Shown: piece after piece, positions 12,079 through 49,739 of the stretch
Position numbering within the stretch: position 1 is the stretch's first letter
Layout of the letters: every line of letters starts with the position of its first letter
Origin: Volvox africanus
Taxonomy: Eukaryota; Chlorophyta; Chlorophyceae; Chlamydomonadales; Volvocaceae
Assembly: GCA_030268105.1 (NCBI GenBank)
Contig: BSDZ01000005.1
Span: 2,232,001 to 2,296,000, forward strand
Length of the DNA: 64,000 nucleotides
Reading direction: 5' to 3'
Made by a program: the position numbers and the translations under genes
The notes under the pieces: generated by a model
What the model was told of the DNA's origin: nothing
The model's database searches: none
Seen by the model: the letters and a program-made list of their open reading frames with translations, nothing else

Positions 12079-12532
12079 GATGGGTCGCGGTCCAGACGGG
12101 CGGGTCTGCGTCGGAGCTGCTGGGAGCCGAGTCTGGTGTCTCCCCTATCTGAGACAGGAGAGAGTGCGCTAGTATGCCACGGAGGGAGTACCGGCGCTCA
12201 ACAGCTATAGCGACATAGTCCACTTGTGTGAGTGACCAAAGCACAGGGGGCGGAAGCGGGTCTGGTGGGGCAAATGCGTCAGTGGTGAAGTGCATGGATT
12301 CCCAGCACGGGGCCTCTAGTGGTGCAGGCGCCCTAGGCTGGCGCTGATCCGCCGCCTTGGCCGGCGGTGGGACAGCTCCCATCTGCGAAGCACCCCCTAA
12401 GCCTTGTCTCCCTGATAGGACCCCCTCCCGGCGGGGCGCTGCAGCCTGCGGGCGACGGCCTACGTCCCCCTCCCATGGCGAGTAAAGCGGGTGGGACGCC
12501 CCAATAGGCCCGCCAGGAAGAACCTCCTCAGG
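11272..12532. repeat. 611-bp inverted repeat with 39-nt spacer
   Basis: Left arm 11272-11882 and right arm 11922-12532 are the same length and align without gaps as reverse complements, with scattered substitutions (about 97-98% identical by eye). The spacer is 11883-11921. Both arms keep an open frame for the same about 200-residue segment, but many of the substitutions change amino acids, for example AMAVE against AIAVE and SSVDAD against SSSDAD. Sequence outside 11272 and 12532 is unrelated between the two sides. Confidence 0.92.
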
Positions 12533-12583
12533 CCACACCCCAAGTGTCGTGGACGCAGCGATACGGTTCGCTGCAGATGACAT
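11927..12583 (-). CDS. Unidentified ORF in the right repeat arm (minus strand)
   Basis: A 218-codon open frame with its own ATG at 12583, about 50 nt outside the repeat arm. After some 17 unique residues it matches the plus-strand ORF at 10903-12078 through the whole arm. No domain recognised. With two opposed, diverging copies, either could be the source and the other a decayed inversion. Whether either is expressed cannot be told from sequence. Confidence 0.35.
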   Translation of the reverse strand: MSSAANRIAASTTLGVWPEEVLPGGPIGASHPLYSPWEGDVGRRPQAAAPRREGVLSGRQGLGGASQMGAVPPPAKAADQRQPRAPAPLEAPCWESMHFTTDAFAPPDPLPPPVLWSLTQVDYVAIAVERRYSLRGILAHSLLSQIGETPDSAPSSSDADPPVWTATHLMSFLPAVARFLGCPVQMVRWEELYVSLEDRLQPRPPPALLQPGRPPRQP

Positions 12584-13151
12584 CGCAACACAGGATATGT
12601 CTATGTAGATTGATGTAATTGACTCAAGCGTTGACAGTCTAGGTGACCCTCGGGTGGGTCACGAAGCTGGGTTTCTACTGCGGGAGACGCTGTGTGTAGG
12701 CAGCGACAAACAGAGCAGCAAGTGTCCAGCTAGGATTAGGTTCCGGAAACCTAATTTTAGCTAACACAAGCACTCACTGACAAACCTACTGCTACGAGTG
12801 CAGTGTCGTCATTTGGCTATGGGGTAGGTCTGAGACCTTGGAAGGGTCTTAAAGAAGCGAGCGTTCAGTTACATAATGAAAGAAGTGATGAGGCCCGAGG
12901 CACTGTCGTACGCAGCGGCAGAGCACCATCGTCTGAGTTGAGAAGTGTGGAAGGCCCATCGACGCCATTGATAAGGGAGGTAAGAAGCCATCAGATGTAA
13001 AACGATTGTTCATTACATATCATTGAGTTTGCGTTTGCCATCAAGATGTCAACCAAAATGGCGATGGGGCACTCCTCCCGGAGTTAGTCACATCACAAGT
13101 TTGTTGAGGCCCATTCCATAGTTCTGCGCTAATCAAGCCTTGGATATGCGC

Positions 13152-13182
<31 letters not shown>

Positions 13183-14765
13183 TGTGTGTAATCCCCCAAA
13201 CCATCGCCAAAGTCCAACAGTCCAGCAGTTCTGTGTCTCCTTTGAGGCGAACAAAATTAAGGAGAGTGTGCACCTCTCTTCACTCCTCACTCTACTATGA
13301 GTCAGAAAGATTTAGATTGAGACATGTAGAAAATTGACCAGCGAAGTCACTCTTTCCACCGGGACGTCTTAATATGATAAGTAATTTTATCAATTGTACC
13401 CAAACGGCCAACAAGGTAGACGCCGTACATATACAGGCTAATGTGGATTACTAGAATTAGATTTGCCATAATATTTAATCACGAGCTCTGATGTATTGTT
13501 CACGACACACGGGTCAGTGGCGGATGTGGAGACGCAGGAAGTTAGTCGTACGACTAAAGGCCAGAGTCACCAGAGTCTCATTCGGAAACTTAAAGTTGGA
13601 GCTTCCACCTGCTTGGGGATGAACCGGAGCGGGGGCAGGCAGCAGATGGCACGCAGGAAGGACAGATGGTGCTTTTGCCGGTATCCATTCGCGGGAAGAT
13701 GCAGATTTAATTCGGGTGTTCCGGTGATTCAACGATGATTATTGCAGGGAGGCTGGCGCGCTGCTGGTTATACGACATGGCAAAGGTTACATAAATTGGT
13801 ACATCCAAAACAGCACCAACCGCAATGTAACCATTACCTGTACTCTAAGACGTCCAGGACTACGGACATTCAATTCATCGGAGACAAGAACCCGTCCAAA
13901 GCTAGATGCCATATTGTCGTACCTTGCCCTGCCATACTTACCCGACATAAGGAGCCGGCCGGCGGGAGTTATCGCATTGAAGAAAGCGTGGGGAAGACCG
14001 TCATACCTGGATCAGTTAGTACGACAGGACGACACGTCATCTTCGGAATATATAATCCAATATAAAGCAAATCTAAGCTTTTTGATGCTCCTTCATCATG
14101 CCTGCCTTATACAGATTCTTTCACGTTATTCTTACCTAATGCAATACTATTTCTTGTTTTTTGATTCCCTAGCCATTTAACGTATATTATTTAAATTGCC
14201 AAACCCTCTTAGGTTAGTGAGACCAACGCAATTCATGGTAAATCTATCATCTATTCTTTCGTCGGAAGAAGGATTTTATTTTATTGCTGCCTTCCGGAAT
14301 TTGGGTGTGTTCCCTGCCGTAACAGCTGTACGACAGACAGAGAGACAGACAGAAAGTACTTGCCCTTCCCACTAAACTCTCAAGCTGATTGTTTTGGAGA
14401 GACCTCGCAACGGGCTGCCGCAACGTTAATGATGTTCACATTATGGATCCCGTGGGGATCAGACTATCCTGTTACCTGCTGATGTAGTTGCAGTGAAGCT
14501 GCAGCTCCTTCCACATCCTTCTACAGTTTTCCTAAAACCAAATCCTCAACCCTGGAACACATGAGTTGTCTATACTACTAATACTGTTAGGAACTACGAC
14601 TTATCTCATCCTCTCTATTGCTCGGCCGTTTTCAACTGTTTCTACAAACGGCCATACCGTGCCGTACGAAATTGCGTACACAAACACCATTCTGTAAACC
14701 CGATTAGATTCTTATACACACACATACACATACACATGCACATACACATACACACATGAGCCCGC
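12584..14765. other. Region without a recognised gene
   Basis: Mixed intergenic DNA with a short (CG)n(TG)n tract and CA-rich repeats near 14715-14757. I searched the minus strand here for the missing C-terminal exon of the dienelactone hydrolase (a Gly-His motif in a Tyr-Pro-Gly context) and found none. Confidence 0.5.
13148..13189 (+). repeat. (GC)n(GT)n dinucleotide tract
   Basis: About nine CG units followed by about twelve TG units. Alternating purine-pyrimidine sequence of this kind can adopt Z-DNA. No gene nearby depends on it. Confidence 0.9.
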
Positions 14766-15679
14766 TTACAAGTAGAGCTTGATGTCCACACTCGCGGCCC
14801 TCATTGAGTCCACCAGCGGCATCACCCGAGTGGTTATCGGGAAGGAGGTATCATTGGTTCCAAAGTGCGCCTGGACGGGTACTGACCGGGGAATCAACCT
14901 GGGCTGTGGAGGGGCAGAAAGGAGGCATGATGGGAGGGTGGGAGGGAGGATGCAAGGGGCGGAATAAGTTGGGGTATGACGTAAACTCGGAGAAGTTGTA
15001 GCACCAGCGACCGTAGGTGCATCAGCTGGTTTTGGCTTTGCTTCTGGTGATGGTGTTGGTGTTGGTGTTGGTGCTGGTGCTGGTGCTGGTGCCGCACGCC
15101 GGGGTCGGGGCACAGGACGTAAACGTGAGTGTGTAGTGGTCGGCGAACACCCCCTGGACCCGGGCTCCTCAACCCGAAGTTTAGGTGCATGCCGGTATGC
15201 AGAGTGCGGTGGGGAGGGGGGGTGAGAAAGGGAGGGGTTTGTGTGTATACTCCAGTGGTGGCTGTTCCGACAAGAGGCACATCAGGTGGTCTCTTCGCCT
15301 CCCCACTACCTCCCCCCTTACGTTACGTTCTGCAAGCGTTTTGAGGCATTCAGGCTTCTCTCCCCGTCCCCCCTCCCCCTGGCTCCCGTCTCTCACATTG
15401 CAGCCAGTGAAGTTGGAGGGGATGCCGTAGAAGGGCAGTGCTGCGTCCACGCGTGCGAACTGAGCCCCACACAGCGCCATTCCGCCGCCCTGGCAGAAAC
15501 CGATGATGGCCACTTTCTTGGAGCCTACGGGATATGCACGTTTGTAGGACCTGGAGCACTTTGTGCCGCGTTTGTGTGTGTGTGTGCGCGCGCGTGTGCA
15601 TGTGCGTGCGTGTGTGCGTGCGCGTGTGCGTGCGTGTGTGCGTGTGCGTGTGCGTGCGTGTGTGCGTGTGCGTGTGCGT

Positions 15680-15720
<41 letters not shown>

Positions 15721-18217
15721 AGAGAGAGAGGAGGGGGGAAAGAGAGAATGGGGCAGGCAAACAGACAGACAGTGTGTGTATGTGGTAAAGAGTGGGAGGG
15801 TGGGGGAGGAGGGAGGGTTCATGCGAACGTTCCGCACTTTTACCCCTCTCCACCTACCTGGAGATGCTTGCAGCCAAGCAAGTCAAACAACGACCCACCT
15901 GTCCGCCGCAAGTACTCCACCGCCTTGACCACATCATCAATACCACGAGTCCAGTTGAGATCGCTGGACAGCTGGATCCAGATCCGAAGATCGTACAAGT
16001 ACGGGCAGGGTACAGGGGAAAAGTGAAAATTCCAGCAAAGGAAGCAGCTCCACCGCCGCCGTAGAGAAGCAGCAAGTGGTTGGAGGAAGCGACCAGGCCT
16101 ACAGCGCTCTTTGCCCTGTCACATATTCTACACACGCAGAGAGACATGAGAGAGACATGGCCTATTCCGGCGAACGGATCAGTTCAGATAACCACTTGGG
16201 TGCGCTACCGTACGGAAGTCAGAACGTACGGAAGAAGGTAAGGTGGCTGACACGTTCCTTACCCCGATGGCTTCCATTCGCTCCACCGCTACCCGGCCGC
16301 GGTACAAGTCGGGTATGAGGACCCGGTAGCCCTGCTCGGCGATGTGGAGGGCGGTCTGCTTGATGGCATCGTTGACCCCCCACCTGGCGAGGGCAGCGGG
16401 GAAATGGAGGCAGAGGGGAGGGGGGTTAGGATTTCGGGGAGCGAAAGAGGGAAAGGGGTGCGGGGCTGGATAAACAACGGACCCTGGGGGACACGGGAGC
16501 CCTCTCACGGGGTGACGAGGGGTCCTTGAGGAGTACGACAAACACACAAGAACAGGCACGATAACCAGCTCACAGCCGCTTAATAAGCACCGAAAGTAAG
16601 AGGGGGGAGACGACACAGGGCAACAATTCTGGCGTATGTGTTTGCGTGTATTTCGACGAGCATGTGAATGCAAAGTGGGAGCACGTCTTATGATAGCCTA
16701 CTGGGGGCCACTTCGCTCCGGTAGCAGACTCCGCAGCCAACTTAAAATTGTACGAAGAAAGTCTGTTAATTGCCGCTGACAGCAGACAAGTACGCTAGGG
16801 CGGTACGGTGTGGTGAAGTACGAAAAACGTTATTGACGGCTGTTGTGTGTTAGGAGTGAGCAACACTCATATCTGTAAGAATGTCAGAGCAAGTAATACG
16901 GCCCAGGGAGGGGCCGGGCGCTTTGCTGGCTTTAACATTATGAACGTTGGTAATTCGGCAGCTAGATGTAGTGACTTCTTTCCGAGGCTGGAGTGGCCCC
17001 CCACTGCGACATGAACAGGCACAGGCACCGGCACCGGGGTGGAGGCGTCACTTGTCACTTCCGCATCAGTGGACGTACTCACCATTCCTGCAATGGAGAT
17101 CAGAGTGCGCGAGGGGTGGACAGACGACCATGTAGACGGCACCAGAGGGCAGCAGCAGCGTGAGGGGCAGCAGCAGCAGCAGCAGGAGAGGAGGAGGGTA
17201 TATTTGTTGCATCACCAACTATCGCAATAACACGAACCATTCGTTGTACGTGTATGTAAGGTATGAAAGAGCGAACACCTGTATGTGGAACTACATTTGT
17301 TAGCTGGAGTGCCTTGGCATCATCCCGTCTAGTTGTTTGATTTCTTGGTTCTTTATATTCACACGACAAACTGACAATACGGTTACAGAGTTGCAATTCT
17401 GCAAATCACAGTTTAGCAAACCGTGATGTCCAAATCACTACTGCGTAGGAGTGAGAAGGAAGGACCTAAAACCCTAAGATAGGACCAGTTGGGTGGAATG
17501 AATGAATGAAAATGAAATGAATGAATGAATGAATGAATGAAATGCAAACGAAGGATCTGGAATAATTGACATCCCAATGGCACACCCACATGTCGCCGAA
17601 TTGCGGTTACGAAAGATGGATCCAAATCCACATGGATTCAAATCATCTGTGAGATAGCAGCCATCTGAACCGCAGATGACGTGTGCGCCGCCACCACCAG
17701 GCAGCAGGGTTACTCGGAAGGGAGGACCGCATGTGCATTCATGCGCTGGGCTTCACCCAGTAATACGCAGTAAGTGGAGCCTCTCTATCAAGTACGACCC
17801 GGGACGCGGGCAGGACGACTCAGAATAGAGGCCACGCTCCCCGCCAGTGGGAGCGTTAAGCATCCCGCCCCCGCCCCCGGCCCCGCCCCCGCCCCCGCTA
17901 GATACACACACACACACACATGCAGCGCGTGCGGAGACACACGGGTTTAAAACCCTAAACCCCTATACACACAGACACCCTCCCTCACAAGCACCTGCAT
18001 GACCACCACCGCAGGTTTGTACTTCTTGCCGCCTTCGAAGCCCGGCGTGGTGCCGGAGTTGGACGGGTATTCGATCCGCGTTAAGTTGCTGAGGGCTGTG
18101 TCGGGAGAACGTGGGTGGCGAGAGGGAGCGGGCGGTGCGGAAGGAGCCCCGTGTTAACCCGGTGGGGGTGGCCGGGTACGTAGGGAAGGCCTTGTCGTCG
18201 TGCACAGCAGCGCACAT
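14766..18217 (-). CDS. Dienelactone hydrolase-family protein, micro-exon gene, C-terminus incomplete
   Basis: Exons in transcript order: 18159-18217 (ATG), 17995-18088, 17083-17087, 16263-16383, 15899-15971, 15397-15524, 15322-15329, 14766-14898. All eight agree in phase. Motifs: VVVMQ-EWWGVND across exons 2-4, IPDLYRGR in exon 4, the nucleophile elbow GFCQGGG in exon 6 (Cys), and HFGTND in exon 8 (Asp). These are the Cys and Asp of the Cys-Asp-His triad of the alpha/beta-hydrolase dienelactone hydrolases, which open lactone rings in cytosolic catabolism. The substrate is unknown. The family normally continues about 50-60 residues to a GHAF-type motif with the catalytic His. Here translation either stops at TAA 14766-14768 or, more likely, splices at the GTAAGC donor that overlaps this TAA (exon end 14770) to an exon I could not find. 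The intron before exon 4 holds a 136-bp repeat shared with the channel gene. No signal peptide seen. Confidence 0.85.
15322..15329 (-). other. Probable 8-nt micro-exon of the hydrolase gene
   Basis: Minus-strand AACGTAAC is flanked by CAG before it and GTAAGG after it. Exon 6 ends in phase 0 and exon 8 begins needing two preceding bases, so they cannot join directly. These eight bases supply exactly phase 0 to 2 and give [14 protein letters not shown]. There is no strong conserved motif at this spot, so support is phase and splice consensus only. Confidence 0.6.
15577..15719 (+). repeat. (GT)n/(GCGT)n tract
   Basis: Alternating GT and GC dinucleotides inside the intron between exons 5 and 6 of the hydrolase gene. 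Translation gives Cys/Val or His/Thr repeats that are artefacts. Confidence 0.9.
16424..16559 (+). repeat. 136-bp dispersed repeat, copy A
   Basis: Matches 36536-36671 over its whole length with no gaps and about three substitutions, in the same orientation. This copy lies in the intron between the 5-nt micro-exon and exon 4 of the hydrolase gene. It begins GGTTAGGATTTCGGGG and ends near AACAGGCAC. No terminal inverted repeats or target duplications were evident. Confidence 0.92.
17083..17087 (-). other. 5-nt micro-exon (GAATG) of the hydrolase gene
   Basis: Minus-strand context is TTGCAG, then GAATG, then GTGAGTACG: a good acceptor and a good donor around five bases. The preceding exon ends in phase 0 after ATG CAG and the next begins with one base before TGG GGG GTC. 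Inserting GAATG gives GAA TGG TGG GGG GTC AAC GAT, that is EWWGVND, the conserved family motif after VVMQ. Without it both frame and motif are lost, which makes the call strong. Confidence 0.88.
17505..17540 (+). repeat. (GAAT)n tetranucleotide tract
   Basis: Short imperfect GAAT/GAAA array in the second intron of the hydrolase gene. Confidence 0.85.
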
Positions 18218-18369
18218 GACTCGGATGATTCGAAAGGGAGGACACGGAACGAATGAGATGCCGTGCAAGTAAATGCAGGTACAGGTTGTTCTGCAGTCGG
18301 AGGTTTGAAGTGGTCATGAATGTCGAGCCAGATGGGGTATAATAGCCTGACCGATTGAAATCGAAACGG

Positions 18370-18421
18370 AAATGCTGTCTCGGTTTAACGCATATATATG
18401 CGTTAAACCGAGACAGCATTT
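18370..18421. repeat. 52-bp perfect palindrome
   Basis: The left half 18370-18395 is the exact reverse complement of 18396-18421, with no spacer. The centre is CATATATATG. It lies about 150 nt upstream of the hydrolase ATG at 18217, so it is in its 5' UTR or promoter, and downstream of the cysteine-rich gene. It could form a 26-bp hairpin. I do not recognise it as an element end. Confidence 0.93.
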
Positions 18422-18672
18422 ATATATGTATTATATATATCTATATATGGGGGTGGGGGTGTCTGGGTGTCTAAGTATGTGTTTCTGTCTTTGCATGGGA
18501 ATCTGAACCGTCACGTCCGCCCCTGTGTCTTGTGGTGGTTCAGCATCATCAAGCGGGCGACATAGGAGAGCGAAGTAACGACCCCGGTGCGGCCGGGGTG
18601 CAAAGACCGCCAGATGCGTATCAGCACTGGCACGGACTATGGCACTGGTAGTGGAAAGGGTTGTGCTACTGA

Positions 18673-19316
18673 TTAGTTGTTATAAGTACTGTCGCCGCCG
18701 TCGTCTCGGTCTCGGTACGGCGCGCGCCATGCATTACACACCCGCCAGCGGAGGTCGGCTTTACTAATACAATCGGCTTTTGGTCCCGGTGACTCATGGT
18801 CAACATATTGACCACAAAGCAACTTACTTTGCTTGCGGCACTCCGGCAGACATTCGCTGCGGTCACCTTTGGAGGTGCACTCCAATGGCATCGTGCAGAC
18901 GAGCCCATCGCAGCACTCCGACGTTGCGTATAGCGAGCAGCGATCCTGTTCATGTGTGTTTTGTAAAAATTGCATAATTGAGTTCAGATTTACAAAGCAC
19001 CAATTGTGAAGCCATGTAGTGCATCCGATGTGGACCGTAAGAGAACGCGTTGCGTGGGTCCGGTCGTGTATGTATGTTGGCGCATGTTAAAAGACATCAG
19101 TTTGATAATACGACGCAGAGACTTACTCCAGATTTTTTGCAGGTTTGTAAGAGACCTGCATGCATTTAGCGTTGCGGTAACCCAAACGAGGAAATTTTAC
19201 ATTACTAACAAACTTCGCGACTTACTTCGACCGAAACCGTAAGACTCTTTGGCTTGAACTAGACAGGCGACGACCGCAACGATGACTGTGAGCGTTAAAG
19301 TTCTGAGTGTAGTCAT
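18673..19316 (-). CDS. Small secreted cysteine-rich (knottin-like) protein, three exons
   Basis: Exons 19226-19316, 19127-19155 and 18673-18945 (TAA), about 130 residues, joined in phases 1 then 0 with GTAAGT donors at both introns. The N-terminus is a clear signal peptide: MTTLRTLTLTVIVAVVACLV followed by QA and a charged residue, with cleavage likely after VQA. The mature protein has about ten cysteines. The first five are spaced C-x6-C-x7-CC-x4-C, the adjacent-CC pattern of inhibitor-cystine-knot and dickkopf-like folds; more pairs follow (EC, EC, LLC, ADC, RVC). The tail is Asp/Arg-rich. It is probably secreted to the cell wall or extracellular matrix and disulphide-bonded. No enzyme motif; function unknown. 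The middle exon (29 nt) carries one of the knot cysteines. Length and Cys count are reliable, the fold is inference. Confidence 0.72.
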
Positions 19317-19726
19317 TTCTACTTTGCCAGGGAAAATTACTGCTATATTGAGACAAGTAATATTATTTAAATGTTAAAAATTCTCGAATGTCGGTAACAA
19401 GACAAAAGCCCCGAAGCCTACCACGTCATGACGCCACAAGGTGACCTGCTGTCTGTCAGTCCAATTGCCTGCACAGCGCGCACCGCATACCGAACATTCG
19501 CTTCGAGCCAATTTCAATCACAGAAAACCCATAATTCCAATAGCTCCATATCAAATAACGAAAATCTTAGTTTATTATGATTGGAATTGGCAGTGGTAAC
19601 TATATTTTTTATTTTGGGTCCGTTTATCGCTTCCCAGATATGCCGCTTTCCTGCTCTGTCGCTTCCTTTGCTAGGGTCCGCTTACAACCTTACGTGGGTC
19701 CATGCGAAACATCATTGATATATGGA

Positions 19727-20242
19727 TTATAACATCTTTGATATGTCGAAATATTCTTTGGCATGCATTGTGTGTGCATCCCGTGTGTTGTAAATGGACC
19801 TGCCACTACTAGCATCGCGCGACCTCGCCTGCAGGGACCCACCTGCCCAGGGAGGCCGTGCGACCCTCCTGCATGCACGAATCCAAGGAAGCAAGGGCAG
19901 CGGCATGATGCGGCAGCAGGTGCCGCACAATAGGATACACGGGAAGCCGGGAAGACCTTCCATGCTATACACGGTACCGTCATTACAAGCTGTATCACTG
20001 GTCGAGCACATCTCCCGAGTTTTCCCCCACACCAGTGCGCCAACCGAACAAGGAACATGAAGGACCAGCAGATGGAACCAAAAGCAAGCAGTATTCGCCT
20101 TTGTTTCATATTTCACGTCATAGCGCTTAGTGTCGTCAAAACCGCAACAATCGATTTCTGTGGAACCAAAACAAAGACAAAAACACTTGGTGAAACGCCC
20201 CCCTTCGGATGGGCACCCGTTCGCCCCATTCCATACATACAC
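19727..20242 (-). other. Open frame with a cysteine cluster, coding status doubtful
   Basis: A 171-codon minus-strand frame includes a stretch with several cysteines (EMCSTSDTACNDGTV, then FPCILLCGTCC). It lies just upstream of the secreted cysteine-rich gene on the same strand, so a diverged neighbour is possible. I found no signal peptide exon and no phase-matched splice chain, and the frame may be chance. Confidence 0.2.
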
Positions 20243-20656
20243 GCATACACATATCCGTATATTGCGGGTTGGTGTTGCTTATATACTATCCACAGATAGG
20301 GGGATGTATACATCATCATCAGGTACTGTTCAGTTAAAAAAATGGAGGTAAGCACGGGCAGGTGGGTTATGGCGGTCTTTTGGCCGATTTTCTTCGTTCT
20401 TTTGCTTCGGGTCATTCTTCATTCGGGCTCCATGCCTCACATTCCTTCGTTACAAAACTTCGTTACAAACCCCGCGTCCTGCTCGCTACACAGCGCCACT
20501 ACAACCTGGGTTCAGTGAGGCGCCTAACACAACGGATTCATCATCCAGCTGGGGAGCGAGGTGGGCACGTCACGTCACGTCACGCACTCCGTCCCCTGCG
20601 TGCGCCTACGCTATCCTTTTCAACAACAGCATCGCATCCCGCTGGGTAACCTATCG

Positions 20657-20733
20657 CATGTATGCATGTATGCATGTATGCATGTATGCATGTATGCATG
20701 TATGCATGTATGCATGTATGCATGTATGCATGC
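20657..20733 (+). repeat. (CATGTATG)n array
   Basis: About nine copies of the 8-mer CATGTATG, self-complementary in part, between genes. Confidence 0.93.
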
Positions 20734-21094
20734 ACCTTTGGATTTGGATCGCAAACGCAATACAAAAAAACAGAACCGCAATGAGCGCGCACCGCACCGC
20801 AGCAAACCGCCAAACCACGGGACGTAACTGAAAACTGTGAACCGGAGGATTAACCGCGAATGGTCGGTACGCAGACATTAGGGGGGGAAGGCACGTGAGC
20901 GTGCAGCAGTAGCACAATATCCAATAAAACCGTTGAAGATCCGCTGGTAGGAGGTCCTGGCTGTACTAAAGCGGAAAGGAGCGGGGAGGGGGAAGCAGCA
21001 GGTACCGTATCAAACTGCAAAGCACTTAGCCACGTGTGTGTGTACCGTACGATACATGACGTGGCAATTTGTTGTCATCATGTATACGCAGGTA

Positions 21095-21118
21095 CGCCGA
21101 TCCGTGTACGGATCGGCG
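21095..21118. repeat. 11-bp inverted repeat
   Basis: CGCCGATCCG and its complement around the central TGTA, 24 bp in all. Intergenic. Confidence 0.85.
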
Positions 21119-22192
21119 GGTCCGTGATGACGGCGCTGAGTTTAGTTACTGCCGTACATATCAGCATCCCTAAGCATAAGACCCATGCTCGCAGTCCAGG
21201 TGCCGTACGTCTCGTGGTTCGTGTCGCATGCCTCCAGATCAGTTCGAGCAGAAAATGGAGCTGTTGAATTTCATTTCCAATTATTCCAAACCAGATAACC
21301 AAGCCAACCGACCCAACTAAATCAACTGAAAAGTGTAACCGCTTTAGGATGCCCGTGAAAGCGATTCGAGTCATTGCGTACGGGATAGGGTGGGCTCTGG
21401 CCCGGCATAGAAAATAGTGCAGCTCCAAACACGCAGTCCCATCACGTATATCAACATGTATCTATTGACGATATATACCCTAATCCGTTGGGTTGGGGGT
21501 TGGGGGTTGACGATATAAATTCTAATCCGTTGGGGGTTGCCCCATGGTGCAAAGTATATGTGTGTGTGTGTGTGTTAAGTTATATCACCCCCACCCCCAC
21601 CATCACCCCCACCCCCACCACCAACTCACTGACCCACTTCCCAACCGGCCTCGACGAAACCTCCAATCCCCAATCCAGGTCAGGCGGACAGCTTAAAGGC
21701 AGTTAAGACGCACACAATGCACATGCGTATCAAGAATCTCTTTCCTTTTCTCTTAGAGATCTCAGGTAACTGATAATCCCCCACAATCAAGAGTACTCTA
21801 GCCCTCCAGGGAGGTCAGGGGGGAAGAGACACGGGTTTAGAGACCGGGAAGATGGGGTGGACAGGGAGCGAGGCGCCGCGCCATCCTGACGGACGCGCCA
21901 TCCCTTCTCAGCCCCCTTCAATTTGCAGTACATCATTTCCGTTCGTCGTTTGTTACCGTTAGGCGTACATAACATCTCGGTTAGGCCTCCCCAATTGGCG
22001 GGCCTCCGAAAGTACGACTTAAGTCCCAACGGCGCCAAACTGAAGGCGAGTCCAAGCGAAGAGTTGAGAGAGCAGCAATCCCCTCTGAAGCTAACTCCCC
22101 CTCCCTCTCTCCTCCCTCTCTTTCCCCCTCTCTCTTCACCCCCCCCCCCACATACTCACAAATACCCCTAGAACACACACGCATACACATAT

Positions 22193-22197
22193 TTACA
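22193..22197 (-). terminator. Possible TGTAA polyadenylation signal of the channel gene
   Basis: Minus-strand TGTAA about 200 nt after the TGA at 22400-22402, a normal 3' UTR distance in volvocine algae. Support is position only. Confidence 0.4.
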
Positions 22198-22399
22198 CGG
22201 CTATATGCGCTAGGGGCGCACACCTGGCGGACAAAGGGGCGGAGATGGGGGGACGGCTATCAGTGCGTTTCCGATAAATTTTAAATTTGCTGATTCGAAC
22301 CATTAGGCCTGTTTGGTCAGCTACTTGACGCGATGTCTCACCCTCCCCCCCCCGCCCCCTCAGCTCTCAGCTCCCCGCTGTTCAGCTCCGCTCCACAGA

Positions 22400-49739
<27,340 letters not shown>

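Larger units (their letters stand above)
19317..22192. other. Intergenic region between the cysteine-rich gene and the channel gene
   Basis: No exon chain I can support. It contains an ATGC/ATGT array, a short palindrome near 21.1 kb, (TGGGGGT)-like words near 21.5 kb and a run of C near 22.14 kb. The segment just above 19316 probably holds the cysteine-rich gene's promoter. Confidence 0.5.
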
